Positions 1 through 7,736 of a DNA stretch of 15,674 bases are shown here, piece by piece. Position 1 is the first letter of the stretch, and each line of letters starts with the position of its first letter. Made by a program: the position numbers and the translations under genes. The stretch comes from Gammaproteobacteria bacterium (GTDB lineage Bacteria; Pseudomonadota; Gammaproteobacteria; Steroidobacterales; SZUA-146). A model generated the notes under the pieces. It did no database searches. It had not been told where the DNA came from and saw only the letters and a program-made list of their open reading frames with translations. The stretch is from NCBI GenBank assembly GCA_013002925.1, contig JABDLQ010000385.1, positions 1 through 15,674 on the forward strand, written 5' to 3'.

Positions 1-136
1 CCTTGGTCTCGCCACCATGAACCTGCGCCATCACCTTCGTCAGGGCCGCCGTCAGCGTCGTCTTACCATGATCGACGTGACCTATCGTGCCAACGTTTAC
101 GTGTGGCTTGGTTCTCTCAAATTTTTCTTTTGACAC
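1..136 (-). CDS. tuf: Elongation factor Tu, N-terminal fragment (runs off the left edge)
   Basis: EF-Tu is the cytoplasmic GTPase that carries aminoacyl-tRNA to the ribosomal A site. The visible 45 codons begin MSKEKFERTKPHVNVGTIGH and contain the P-loop GHVDHGKT at residues 19-26, so the family assignment is secure. The start is GTG at 134-136. It is preceded by a good Shine-Dalgarno AGAGGA (144-149) with a 7-base spacer; E. coli tufA also starts with GTG. The gene begins 53 bases after the fusA stop, with no clear terminator or promoter between, so it is most likely the last cistron of the str operon. The rest of the gene lies outside the window. A second tuf ends at the right edge, but the two fragments cover opposite ends of the protein and cannot be compared. 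Confidence 0.97.
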   Translation of the reverse strand, partial: MSKEKFERTKPHVNVGTIGHVDHGKTTLTAALTKVMAQVHGGETK

Positions 137-189
137 GGTACATTCCTCTTGATGTCGTCCGGCCCCGAAGGACAGGTATTATTTTGTAT

Positions 190-2286
190 TTAACCAAACT
201 CTCTGTTTAAAACTGATTCAGCGACGGCTTTTGAAACCTCACTGTACTCCTTAAATTCCATCGAGTATGTCGCGCGCCCCTGGCTCTTCGAGCGCAAGGC
301 CGTGGAATACCCGAACATCTCTGCCAGTGGCACTTCCGCCCGAATCACGCGTCCAGCGGGCGCCTCTTCCATCCCCTGCATGACACCACGACGACGATTC
401 AAATCGCCCATCACGTCACCCAGATATTCCTCCGGCGTGACCACCTCGACCTGCATCAGCGGCTCCAGCAGCACGGCACCTGCTTCGCGGGCGCCATCTC
501 CAAATGCCATTGAACCTGCAATCCTGAACGCTATTTCACTGGAGTCCACGTCATGAAACGAACCGTCCAACAGTGTCACCTTGCAGTCCACCGTGGGATA
601 ACCCGCCAGCACTCCGGACTGCATACGCTCCTGTATACCTTTATCGACCGCCGGTATGAATTCACGTGGAATCGCACCGCCGGTTATCGCATCGACAAAC
701 TCGTAGCCTGAGCCCCGTGGGGTCGGCTCTATGCGAATGACGACATGACCATACTGTCCTTTGCCACCACTTTGCTTGACGAACTTGCCTTCCTGTTCGA
801 CCGCTTGCCGTATCGTTTCCCGATACGCCACTTGCGGTGTGCCTACATTGGCGTCAACGTTAAACTCGCGCCGCATCCGCTCGACCAGTATCTCAAGATG
901 CAACTCGCCCATCCCCGAGATGATGGTTTGACCAGACTCTTCGTCCGTCTTCACTTTGAATGACGGATCCTCTTTCGCCAGCTTGCCGAGCGCCACGCTC
1001 ATTTTTTCCTGATCCGCAATAGTTTTCGGCTCTACAGCCACCGCAATGACCGGCTCCGGAAACTCCATGCGTTCCAGTGTAATGACCTTGCCTGCGTCAC
1101 ACAGCGTGTCGCCGGTCGTCACATCCTTGAGGCCCACGGCCGCCGCTATGTCACCGGCACGCACCTCCTTGATTTCGGCCCGGTCGTTTGAATGCATTTG
1201 CAACAAGCGCCCAATCCGCTCTTTTTTACCTTTTACCGGGTTGAACACCGTGTCGCCCGATTTGAGCACGCCGGAGTACACCCGTATAAACGTCAAATTG
1301 CCAACATACGGGTCGGTCGCGATCTTGAACGCCAACGCCGCAAACGGCTGTTTGTCGTCACTTTCCCGCACGCCCTCCTCGCCATTTTGTTCCATGCCCG
1401 CAATCGGCGGTACATCCACCGGCGACGGCATGAAATCGACAATCGCATCGAGCATGGCCTGCACGCCCTTGTTTTTGAATGCCGAGCCACACAAAGTCAA
1501 CACCACTTCGTTGGCCAGCGTCCTCTGCCGCAAGCCCTGCCGGATCTGCTCAGCGGACAAACTACCGGTCTCCAGATAGACATCCATCAACTCTTCGGAG
1601 GCTTCAGCCGCGGCTTCTACCATGCTGTCACGCCATTTCGTCGCATCAGCAAGCAGTTCCGAAGGTATCTCCCTTGCCTCGTAGGTGACCCCCCTGGTTT
1701 CATCGTTCCAGTAGATTGCCTTCATGCGGATCAAATCGACCACGCCCTGAAAGTTCTCTTCGGCACCAATCGGCAACTGCACCGGTACCGGATTGCCGCC
1801 CAGGCGAGTCCCAATCTGGTCCACCACCCGCAGGTAATCCGCACCCGTGCGATCCATCTTGTTCACAAACGCCATGCGCGGCACATGGTATCTGTTTGCC
1901 TGGCGCCACACCGTCTCCGACTGTGGCTCCACCCCACCGACCGAACAAAAAACGGCCACCGCACTGTCCAGCACTCTCAGTGAACGTTCGACTTCAATCG
2001 TAAAGTCAACGTGCCCGGGCGTATCAATAATGTTGATACGGTGCTGTTCAAACTGCTTGTCCATACCCGACCAGAAACAGGTCGTCGCAGCAGAGGTTAT
2101 CGTGATGCCCCGCTCCTGCTCCTGCTCCATCCAGTCCATCGTCGCAGCGCCATCGTGTACCTCACCTATCTTGTGAGACACGCCGGTATAAAACAAAATC
2201 CGCTCAGTTGTCGTCGTTTTGCCAGCATCAATATGGGCCATGATCCCGATATTGCGATAGCGATCGATGAGAGTAGAACGCGCCAC
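190..2286 (-). CDS. fusA: Elongation factor G
   Basis: This 698-residue GTPase catalyses ribosomal translocation and, with RRF, ribosome recycling. E. coli EF-G has 704 residues. The P-loop is AHIDAGKT (17-24), switch I carries RGITITSAA (59-67), G3 is DTPGH (88-92) and G4 is NKMD (142-145). The C-terminal domains continue to the expected end. The start is GTG at 2284-2286, chosen because the protein then begins MARSTLIDRYRNIGI, matching the family N-terminus. The Shine-Dalgarno upstream is poor (TGAAG at best), so initiation may depend on coupling to rpsG, whose stop is 33 bases upstream. Those 33 bases are 11 sense codons in the same frame as rpsG. The stop is TAA. A second fusA-like paralogue elsewhere in the genome cannot be excluded, but this str-operon copy would be the housekeeping one. 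Confidence 0.98.
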   Translation of the reverse strand: MARSTLIDRYRNIGIMAHIDAGKTTTTERILFYTGVSHKIGEVHDGAATMDWMEQEQERGITITSAATTCFWSGMDKQFEQHRINIIDTPGHVDFTIEVERSLRVLDSAVAVFCSVGGVEPQSETVWRQANRYHVPRMAFVNKMDRTGADYLRVVDQIGTRLGGNPVPVQLPIGAEENFQGVVDLIRMKAIYWNDETRGVTYEAREIPSELLADATKWRDSMVEAAAEASEELMDVYLETGSLSAEQIRQGLRQRTLANEVVLTLCGSAFKNKGVQAMLDAIVDFMPSPVDVPPIAGMEQNGEEGVRESDDKQPFAALAFKIATDPYVGNLTFIRVYSGVLKSGDTVFNPVKGKKERIGRLLQMHSNDRAEIKEVRAGDIAAAVGLKDVTTGDTLCDAGKVITLERMEFPEPVIAVAVEPKTIADQEKMSVALGKLAKEDPSFKVKTDEESGQTIISGMGELHLEILVERMRREFNVDANVGTPQVAYRETIRQAVEQEGKFVKQSGGKGQYGHVVIRIEPTPRGSGYEFVDAITGGAIPREFIPAVDKGIQERMQSGVLAGYPTVDCKVTLLDGSFHDVDSSEIAFRIAGSMAFGDGAREAGAVLLEPLMQVEVVTPEEYLGDVMGDLNRRRGVMQGMEEAPAGRVIRAEVPLAEMFGYSTALRSKSQGRATYSMEFKEYSEVSKAVAESVLNREFG

Positions 2287-2319
2287 TTTGTGATACTTCA
2301 GTTGACCGAACTGGTACTC

Positions 2320-2799
<480 letters not shown>

Positions 2800-2820
2800 T
2801 TTTCTTACCTTATCTGTAAA

Positions 2821-3195
2821 TTAGGACTTGGGCCGCTTTGCGCCATATTTGGAACGACCCTGGCGGCGATCACCGACACCTGCACAGTCAAGCGTGCCGC
2901 GCACCGTGTGATAGCGGACACCCGGCAAATCCTTGACTCGACCACCGCGAATCAATACGACCGAGTGCTCCTGCAAATTGTGGCCTTCACCACCGATGTA
3001 ACTGGTAACTTCAAAACCATTGGTCAGCCTCACACGGGCGACTTTCCGCATTGCGGAGTTCGGTTTTTTTGGCGTCGTCGTGTATACCCGTGTACACACA
3101 CCACGCTTTTGGGGACAGGCGGCCAATGCCGGCACTGTCGACTTGTCAATTTTGGTCTTGCGCCCTTTGCGCACCAACTGATTCGTAGTAGCCAT
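2821..3195 (-). CDS. rpsL: 30S ribosomal protein S12
   Basis: S12 lies at the decoding centre and controls translational accuracy. The 124-residue product matches E. coli in length and nearly throughout in sequence. The TTTPKKPNS loop (39-47) carries Lys43 and the RGGRVKDLPG loop (83-92) carries Lys88 (K42 and K87 without the initiator Met). Both are wild type, so no classical streptomycin-resistance change is present. Asp89 is the residue methylthiolated by RimO in E. coli. ATG follows a purine-rich but weak Shine-Dalgarno (ACAGAG). This is the first gene of the str operon (rpsL-rpsG-fusA-tuf). Its upstream gap holds a strong promoter and a terminator-like hairpin. The stop is TAA. Confidence 0.98.
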   Translation of the reverse strand: MATTNQLVRKGRKTKIDKSTVPALAACPQKRGVCTRVYTTTPKKPNSAMRKVARVRLTNGFEVTSYIGGEGHNLQEHSVVLIRGGRVKDLPGVRYHTVRGTLDCAGVGDRRQGRSKYGAKRPKS

Positions 3196-3213
3196 AAATT
3201 TTTCTCTGTCGGT

Positions 3214-3233
3214 ACCGCCATTTCACGGGCGGT
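3214..3233 (-). promoter_or_regulatory. Small hairpin in the rpsL 5' leader
   Basis: ACCGCC (3228-3233 read on the minus strand) pairs with GGCGGT (3214-3219) around an 8-base loop. It lies between the intrinsic terminator and the rpsL ribosome-binding region. It could be part of a leader structure that affects translation or readthrough, but six base pairs alone are weak evidence. Confidence 0.35.
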
Positions 3234-3246
3234 CCGGTATACGCGC

Positions 3247-3278
3247 AAAAACAGCAGGCCGACACTGTGCCGGCCTGC
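3247..3278 (-). terminator. Intrinsic terminator or attenuator upstream of rpsL
   Basis: On the minus strand GCAGGCCG (3271-3278) pairs perfectly with CGGCCTGC (3254-3261). A G-T wobble and a C-G pair extend the stem to about 10 pairs around a five-base loop. The stem is followed by TG and then five consecutive T (3247-3251). This is a textbook rho-independent terminator. It lies 52 bases before rpsL and downstream of the strong promoter at 3310-3339, so it can end rpoC readthrough and can also attenuate transcription of the str operon itself. Confidence 0.75.
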
Positions 3279-3300
3279 AGCCAAGGTTCAATCCCGCAAA

Positions 3301-3328
3301 GGGGGCGAAATTCTATGTTTCGGCCCCC
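3301..3328 (-). repeat. Inverted repeat enclosing the -10 region of the rpsL promoter
   Basis: GGGGG then CGAAA on one arm (3328-3324 and 3322-3318, minus strand) is complementary to TTTCG then CCCCC on the other (3310-3301). One base is bulged (3323), giving 10 pairs, and the loop is the seven bases CATAGAA. The loop plus the first arm bases contain the -10 hexamer. In rpoC readthrough RNA this would form a GC-rich hairpin; in DNA it could be an operator. Confidence 0.6.
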
Positions 3329-3339
3329 TCGACTGTCAA
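3310..3339 (-). promoter_or_regulatory. Sigma-70 promoter for the str operon (rpsL-rpsG-fusA-tuf)
   Basis: On the minus strand a perfect -35 TTGACA (3334-3339) is followed by an 18-base spacer and -10 TAGAAT (3310-3315), five of six consensus bases. It starts only 21 bases after the rpoC stop. The bases after the -10 are TTCGCCCCC, a GC-rich discriminator of the type found at stringently controlled (ppGpp-repressed) ribosomal promoters. The predicted start near 3303 would give a leader of about 108 bases before rpsL. This is the best promoter match I see in the window. Confidence 0.75.
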
Positions 3340-3360
3340 GGTTTGTGCGGTGCCAATTGC

Positions 3361-6300
3361 CTATTTTTCAGAATCGGCATCGTCCCCCGGGGGATTCTCC
3401 ACCGCCGTCTCGTCAACTGCAGCCTCCGGCACCTCTGATTCAGCCGTCGCCCCGTCTTCCGGGGCATCGCCCGGAACCTCTGTTTCTGTAGATTCAGCTG
3501 CGCCTGGTGCAGTAAAACCCTGCGCTTCCAGCTCTTCTGTGAGCAGCTCGTCGGTGGTCTTGACGACGCGGGCCTGCCGCATTTCCTGGTGATGAGCAAA
3601 ACCCGTCCCGGCCGGGATCAGACGCCCGACGATGACGTTTTCCTTCAGCCCGCGCAAATCATCGCGCAACCCACGCACTGCGGCCTCCGTCAACACCCGG
3701 GTCGTCTCCTGGAACGAAGCGGCCGAGATGAATGATTCGGTTGCCAGCGACGCCTTGGTAATCCCCAGCAGAATCGGAGTATATTCAACCAGATCTTTGT
3801 CCTGCATCGCCAGTTGATCATTGATGTCCAGCAACGTGGAACGATGCACCTGTTCACCACGCAGGAAATTGCTCTCCCCGGGGTTGGTGATTTCAACTTT
3901 CCGCAACATCTGGCGAATGATCACCTCGATATGCTTGTCATTGATTCTCACACCCTGGAGCCGGTAGACCTCCTGGATTTCTTTCACCAGATAATCAGCC
4001 AGTTTGTCGACACCGCGCAGCTTGAGAATATCGTGTGGGCTCTCTTCACCATCTGCGATGATTTCGCCCTTTTCGACAGTCTCCCCCTCAAACACCAGCA
4101 AATGGCGCCACTTGGGTATCAGGCCTTCGTAATTGTCATCGCCTTCCCCGGTTATGATCAGCCGTCGCTTACCCTTGGTTTCCTTACCAAAGCTCACGGT
4201 GCCGCTAACTTCTGCAAGAATCGCTGATTCTTTTGGCTTGCGGGCCTCAAACAAATCCGCTACCCGCGGCAGACCCCCGGTGATGTCACGATTCTTCGAA
4301 CCCTCCTGCGGGATTCTCGCGATCACATCACCGACTTTTACCTCGGCTCCATTTTCAAGGTTAACCACCGCCCCGGCCTGCAACGTGTAAACTGCCGGAA
4401 TATCGGTATTCGCAAAGCAGATGCTTTCGCCGTCACTGTCCACCAATGACGCCGTCGGACGCAAATCTTTGCCCGCCGCACCGCGCTGTTTGGGATCCGT
4501 GATGACCTGGCTGGTCACGCCGGTATATTCATCCGTCTCACGCGTGACCGTCACACCTTCGACAAAGTCCTGGAACGTGATGCGACCGGCAACCTCCGTG
4601 ATCACCGGATGTGTGTGCGGATCCCAGTTGGCAACGACCTGTCCCGCAGCAACTTTATCTTTATCGTGAACCGTGATCGTAGCCCCGTAAGGGATTTTGT
4701 AGCGCTCGCGCTCACGCCCGAACTCATCAATCACACCCACCTCACCCGATCGTGAAACCGCCACCAGGTGGCCTTTCTTGTGGTCCACGGTCTTGAGGTT
4801 GTGCAGGCGTACCGTGCCTGCATGTTTGATTTCAATATTGCTGACTGCTGCTGCCCGCGACGCCGCACCACCAATATGGAATGTGCGCATCGTAAGCTGA
4901 GTACCGGGCTCGCCAATAGACTGCGCGGCGATAACCCCAACGGCCTCTCCCTGATTGATCAGATGACCACGCGCCAGATCACGACCATAACAGGACGAGC
5001 AGACACCATAGCGGGTTGCACAACTGATCGGCGAGCGTACCAGTACCTGGTCTACCGACATGGCTTCCAGATACTCAACCCCGGCTTCATCTATAAGCTC
5101 ACCCGCTTTCACCAGCACCTCTTCTGTGCCAGGTTTGCAGACGTCTGTGGCTACCACGCGGCCGAGCACCCGCTCACCCAGTGGCTCCACAACATCGCCA
5201 CCTTCCACAATTGGCGTCATCAGAAGTCCATTTTCCGTGCCGCAATCGTACTCTGTAACAACCAGATCCTGAGCGACATCAACCAGGCGTCGGGTCAGAT
5301 ATCCCGAGTTGGCTGTTTTCAGCGCGGTATCGGCCAGGCCCTTACGCGCGCCGTGCGTGGAGATAAAGTACTGCAGCACGTTCAGACCTTCGCGAAAATT
5401 AGCGGTAATGGGTGTCTCGATGATCGAGCCATCCGGTTTTGCCATCAGACCCCGCATACCGGCAAGCTGCCGGATCTGCGCAGCAGAGCCCCGCGCGCCC
5501 GAGTCGGCCATCATATAAATGGAGTTAAAGGACTCCTGGCTGACTTCCTTGCCTTCTGCATCGGTAACCGACTCCGTGCCGAGCTTTTGCATCATCGCCT
5601 TGGCTACCTGGTCGTTGGTACGGGACCAGATATCCACCACTTTGTTGTAACGCTCGCCATTGGTCACCAGACCGGAAGCATACTGCTGCTCGATTTCCCG
5701 CACGTCACCTTCGGCGACTGCCAGAATATCGTCTTTCTCAACAGGCACCACCATGTCGTCAACACCGATCGAAACGCCGGCCTTGGTCGCATAGGAAAAG
5801 CCTGTGTACATCAGCCGATCAGCGAATACGACCGTTTTCTTCAGACCGCAAACCCGGTAGCTGCGGTTGATAACATTGGAGATTGCCTTTTTATTCATGT
5901 CCTTGTTGACGTTGTCAAAGGATAATCCAGAAGGCAGGATTTCCGAGATCAATGCACGACCGACAGTGGTTTCAACCACCCGGGTTTTTTCCTGGATATT
6001 GCCTTCGTCGTCAAAATAGGTGTCCCTGATGCGTGCAGTCACGTTCGCCTGCAAGTCCGCAACACCATTTTCAAACGCCCGATGAACCTCATCCACATTC
6101 GCAAACGCCATGCCTTCGCCCTTGGCATTAACACGCGAACGGGTCATGTAATACAGACCCAGCACCACGTCCTGGGACGGCACGATAATCGGTTCACCAT
6201 TGGCTGGCGACAAGATGTTATTCGACGACATCATCAGCGCACGCGCTTCGAGCTGCGCTTCGATCGACAGCGGCACATGGACCGCCATCTGGTCGCCATC

Positions 6301-7683
6301 AAAGTCGGCATTGAACGCGGTACACACCAGCGGGTGCAGCTGGATCGCCTTACCTTCAATCAGCACCGGCTCAAAGGCCTGAATGCCAAGCCGGTGCAGC
6401 GTCGGTGCACGGTTGAGCATGACCGGATGTTCACGAATCACTTTTGCAAGGATGTCCCAGACCTCCGGACCCTCGCGTTCGACCAGCCGTTTCGCGGCCT
6501 TGATGGTTTGCGCCAGATCCTGGTTCTGCAAGCGGCTGAAAATAAATGGCTTGAACAGTTCCAATGCCATTTTCTTGGGCAGCCCGCACTGGTGCAGCTT
6601 AAGCGTCGGACCGACCACGATAACAGAACGACCGGAATAATCGACGCGCTTACCCAACAGGTTTTGACGAAACCGCCCCTGTTTGCCTTTGATCATATCG
6701 GCAAGGGACTTAAGTGGACGCTTGTTGGTACCGGATATTGCCCGTCCGCGGCGACCGTTATCCAGCAACGCATCGACAGATTCCTGCAGCATGCGTTTTT
6801 CGTTGCGCACGATAATGTCCGGCGCATTCAGTTCCAACAAACGGCGCAAGCGGTTATTGCGGTTGATGACGCGACGATACAAATCGTTCAGATCAGAGGT
6901 TGCAAAACGGCCACCATCCAAAGGTACCAGCGGACGCAGATCCGGTGGTAATACCGGCAATACCGTAAGCACCATCCACTCCGGCTTGTTGCCGGACTCC
7001 ATAAACGCTTCCAGCAACTTGAGGCGCTTGGTAGCACGTTTGATCCGGGTCTCGGACTTGGTGCCGTCGATCTCTTCCCGAACCTTTTCGACTTCATCAT
7101 TCAGATCAAGCGTCGTCAGCATCTCATGGACAGCTTCAGCACCCATGCGCGCGTCAAATTCATCACCGTGTTCTTCGATCGCTTCAAGATACATGTCATC
7201 GGACAGCAGCTGTCCACGTTCAAGAGGCGTCAAACCGGGATCAACCACGACAAAGGCCTCGAAATACAACACGCGCTCAATTTCACGCAGGGTCATGTCA
7301 AGCATCAGACCGATACGGGAAGGCAGCGATTTCAAAAACCAGATATGTGCAACCGGTGATGCCAGCTCTATGTGTGCCATGCGCTCACGACGCACTTTTG
7401 ACTGGGTGACTTCGACACCGCATTTTTCACAGACGACGCCGCGATGTTTCAGCCGTTTGTATTTTCCACACAAGCATTCGTAGTCCTTAACCGGGCCAAA
7501 AATCTTGGCGCAGAACAAACCATCGCGTTCCGGCTTGAAGGTTCGATAGTTTATCGTTTCAGGCTTTTTGACTTCACCAAACGACCAGGAACGAACCATG
7601 TCAGGTGAAGCCAGTCCGATGCGAATCGCATCAAAATCTTCCACCGGAGCCTGCTGTTTGAACAACTTCAAAAGGTCTTTCAT
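3361..7683 (-). CDS. rpoC: DNA-directed RNA polymerase subunit beta'
   Basis: Beta' forms half of the RNA polymerase active-site cleft. The 1440-residue product starts MKDLLKLFKQ as in E. coli. The N-terminal zinc site is Cys70, Cys72, Cys85 and Cys88. The catalytic Mg-binding motif NADFDGDQM has Asp460, Asp462 and Asp464, the same numbers as E. coli. The second zinc site (SCATRYGVCSSC region) and the trigger loop (GEAVGVIAAQSIGEPGTQLT) are intact. It is about 30 residues longer than E. coli RpoC (1407). The excess is a C-terminal tail (about 1390-1440) rich in Glu, Asp, Ala and Pro, with 16 acidic residues and one Lys. ATG follows a GGGTGGG stretch that is only a fair Shine-Dalgarno. The gene lies 53 bases after rpoB with no terminator between, so it is cotranscribed. 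The stop is TAG. Confidence 0.98.
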   Translation of the reverse strand: MKDLLKLFKQQAPVEDFDAIRIGLASPDMVRSWSFGEVKKPETINYRTFKPERDGLFCAKIFGPVKDYECLCGKYKRLKHRGVVCEKCGVEVTQSKVRRERMAHIELASPVAHIWFLKSLPSRIGLMLDMTLREIERVLYFEAFVVVDPGLTPLERGQLLSDDMYLEAIEEHGDEFDARMGAEAVHEMLTTLDLNDEVEKVREEIDGTKSETRIKRATKRLKLLEAFMESGNKPEWMVLTVLPVLPPDLRPLVPLDGGRFATSDLNDLYRRVINRNNRLRRLLELNAPDIIVRNEKRMLQESVDALLDNGRRGRAISGTNKRPLKSLADMIKGKQGRFRQNLLGKRVDYSGRSVIVVGPTLKLHQCGLPKKMALELFKPFIFSRLQNQDLAQTIKAAKRLVEREGPEVWDILAKVIREHPVMLNRAPTLHRLGIQAFEPVLIEGKAIQLHPLVCTAFNADFDGDQMAVHVPLSIEAQLEARALMMSSNNILSPANGEPIIVPSQDVVLGLYYMTRSRVNAKGEGMAFANVDEVHRAFENGVADLQANVTARIRDTYFDDEGNIQEKTRVVETTVGRALISEILPSGLSFDNVNKDMNKKAISNVINRSYRVCGLKKTVVFADRLMYTGFSYATKAGVSIGVDDMVVPVEKDDILAVAEGDVREIEQQYASGLVTNGERYNKVVDIWSRTNDQVAKAMMQKLGTESVTDAEGKEVSQESFNSIYMMADSGARGSAAQIRQLAGMRGLMAKPDGSIIETPITANFREGLNVLQYFISTHGARKGLADTALKTANSGYLTRRLVDVAQDLVVTEYDCGTENGLLMTPIVEGGDVVEPLGERVLGRVVATDVCKPGTEEVLVKAGELIDEAGVEYLEAMSVDQVLVRSPISCATRYGVCSSCYGRDLARGHLINQGEAVGVIAAQSIGEPGTQLTMRTFHIGGAASRAAAVSNIEIKHAGTVRLHNLKTVDHKKGHLVAVSRSGEVGVIDEFGRERERYKIPYGATITVHDKDKVAAGQVVANWDPHTHPVITEVAGRITFQDFVEGVTVTRETDEYTGVTSQVITDPKQRGAAGKDLRPTASLVDSDGESICFANTDIPAVYTLQAGAVVNLENGAEVKVGDVIARIPQEGSKNRDITGGLPRVADLFEARKPKESAILAEVSGTVSFGKETKGKRRLIITGEGDDNYEGLIPKWRHLLVFEGETVEKGEIIADGEESPHDILKLRGVDKLADYLVKEIQEVYRLQGVRINDKHIEVIIRQMLRKVEITNPGESNFLRGEQVHRSTLLDINDQLAMQDKDLVEYTPILLGITKASLATESFISAASFQETTRVLTEAAVRGLRDDLRGLKENVIVGRLIPAGTGFAHHQEMRQARVVKTTDELLTEELEAQGFTAPGAAESTETEVPGDAPEDGATAESEVPEAAVDETAVENPPGDDADSEK

Positions 7684-7736
7684 AAATTACCCACCCATTA
7701 AGGATTTGCTATGTATTTTGCGATCTGGGTCGCCCG

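Noticed and set aside
3220..3248. Second possible promoter nearer rpsL (TTGCGC, 17-base spacer, TGAAAT on the minus strand)
   Set aside because: Only three of six and four of six consensus bases match, and the -35 overlaps the terminator T run. The promoter at 3310-3339 is far better.
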